A program made the position numbers and the translations under genes. A DNA stretch of 36,226 nucleotides, from positions 72,612 to 108,837 of the forward strand of contig JAATFD010000041.1 in assembly GCA_015655375.1 (NCBI GenBank), given 5' to 3'. The notes under the pieces are model-generated. The model was not told where the DNA came from and ran no database searches. It saw nothing but the letters and a program-made list of their open reading frames with translations. Positions 35,915-36,226 of this stretch are shown one piece after another (the stretch's first letter is position 1; each line of letters starts with the position of its first letter). Source of the stretch: Actinomycetales bacterium (GTDB lineage: Bacteria; Actinomycetota; Actinomycetes; Actinomycetales; Actinomycetaceae).

Positions 35915-36226
35915 TCACCCCTTCAGTCGAGCCTCGAGGTTCTCGTCGAGGGCGCCGAAGAATTCCTCGGTCGTCAGCCACTCCTGGTCCGGCCCGACCA
36001 ACAGGGCGAGGTCCTTCGTCATCTTCCCGGACACCACCGTGGAGATGACGACCTCCTCCAACGCATTCGCGAAGCCAACGACCTCGGGCGTTGAATCCAG
36101 CTCGCCACGATGGGCCAGGCCCCGGGTCCATGCGTAGATGGAGGCAATCGGGTTCGTCGATGTCGGTTTGCCTGCCTGATGCTGACGATAGTGACGTGTG
36201 ACAGTGCCATGGGCGGCCTCGGCCTC
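35915..36226 (-). CDS. icd: NADP-dependent isocitrate dehydrogenase, C-terminal fragment
   Basis: The minus-strand frame is open to the window edge and gives the last 103 residues. It begins [20 protein letters not shown], then [20 protein letters not shown], and later [17 protein letters not shown]. This is the end of the homodimeric, eukaryote-like (IDH1-type) isocitrate dehydrogenase; the HGTVTRHYR stretch carries the NADP-binding His/Arg pattern of the group. It makes 2-oxoglutarate and NADPH in the TCA cycle. The substrate-binding half is outside the window. It converges with tetR. Confidence 0.95.
   Translation of the reverse strand, partial: EAEAAHGTVTRHYRQHQAGKPTSTNPIASIYAWTRGLAHRGELDSTPEVVGFANALEEVVISTVVSGKMTKDLALLVGPDQEWLTTEEFFGALDENLEARLKG

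Overview
The window is high-GC DNA with actinobacterial gene order and protein types: ftsB-DUF501-ppx behind eno, an actinobacterial Pth/Mfd neighbourhood, GTG starts, strong GGAGG ribosome sites. Gene content (galK, a eukaryote-like double phosphofructokinase, polyphosphate-dependent PPK2, YhgE/Pip protein) fits a host-associated member of the Actinomycetaceae (Actinomyces/Schaalia-like). That placement is inference from protein style, not from a marker gene search.

Layout. 1-1376: low-information left end with the start of a glutamine amidotransferase, two weak unrecognised ORFs and an orphan recombinase-type helix-turn-helix ORF. 1377-3499: a divergent epoxide hydrolase/TetR pair with a clear palindromic operator between them, followed by the broken N-terminus of an MFS drug exporter. 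3531-3604: a tRNA with a UAA anticodon but a short variable arm. 3742-15075 (all minus strand): galK, SGNH hydrolase-pth (ATGA overlap), mfd, a SurA-like lipoprotein, eno, ftsB, DUF501, ppx. This is the conserved actinobacterial mfd-eno-ftsB-DUF501-ppx block, without mazG. 15283-17126 (plus): a 2H phosphoesterase and a YihY/BrkB-type membrane protein, meeting xthA tail to tail. 18123-19933 (plus): a CDF metal exporter behind a CsoR-like palindrome, then a YjdF-family gene behind a long, highly structured leader. 19938-22320 (minus): glyA-folD under a ZTP (pfl) riboswitch. 22508-25263: mdh and PPK2, divergent. 25496-31330 (minus): sugar-porter MFS, double-domain 6-phosphofructokinase and pgi, a sugar uptake/upper glycolysis cluster. 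31562-35648: a 961-residue YhgE/Pip-family membrane protein and its divergent TetR regulator with two matching operators. 35915-36226: the end of NADP-dependent isocitrate dehydrogenase, separated from tetR by a 78-nt nested palindrome.

How the parts fit. Most of the window is central housekeeping: glycolysis (pfk, pgi, eno), TCA cycle (mdh, icd), galactose entry (galK), one-carbon metabolism (glyA, folD), phosphate polymers (ppx, PPK2), DNA repair (mfd, xthA), ribosome rescue (pth) and division (ftsB). The most interesting signals lie in the non-coding parts: the yjdF leader, the ZTP riboswitch, the CsoR-like site, the paired TetR operators, the nested palindrome, and the unusual tRNA. I see no CRISPR array, no intact insertion sequence and no prophage. 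I did not find a clear new multi-gene system; the best candidate for something undescribed is the structured RNA leader at about 19343-19504.
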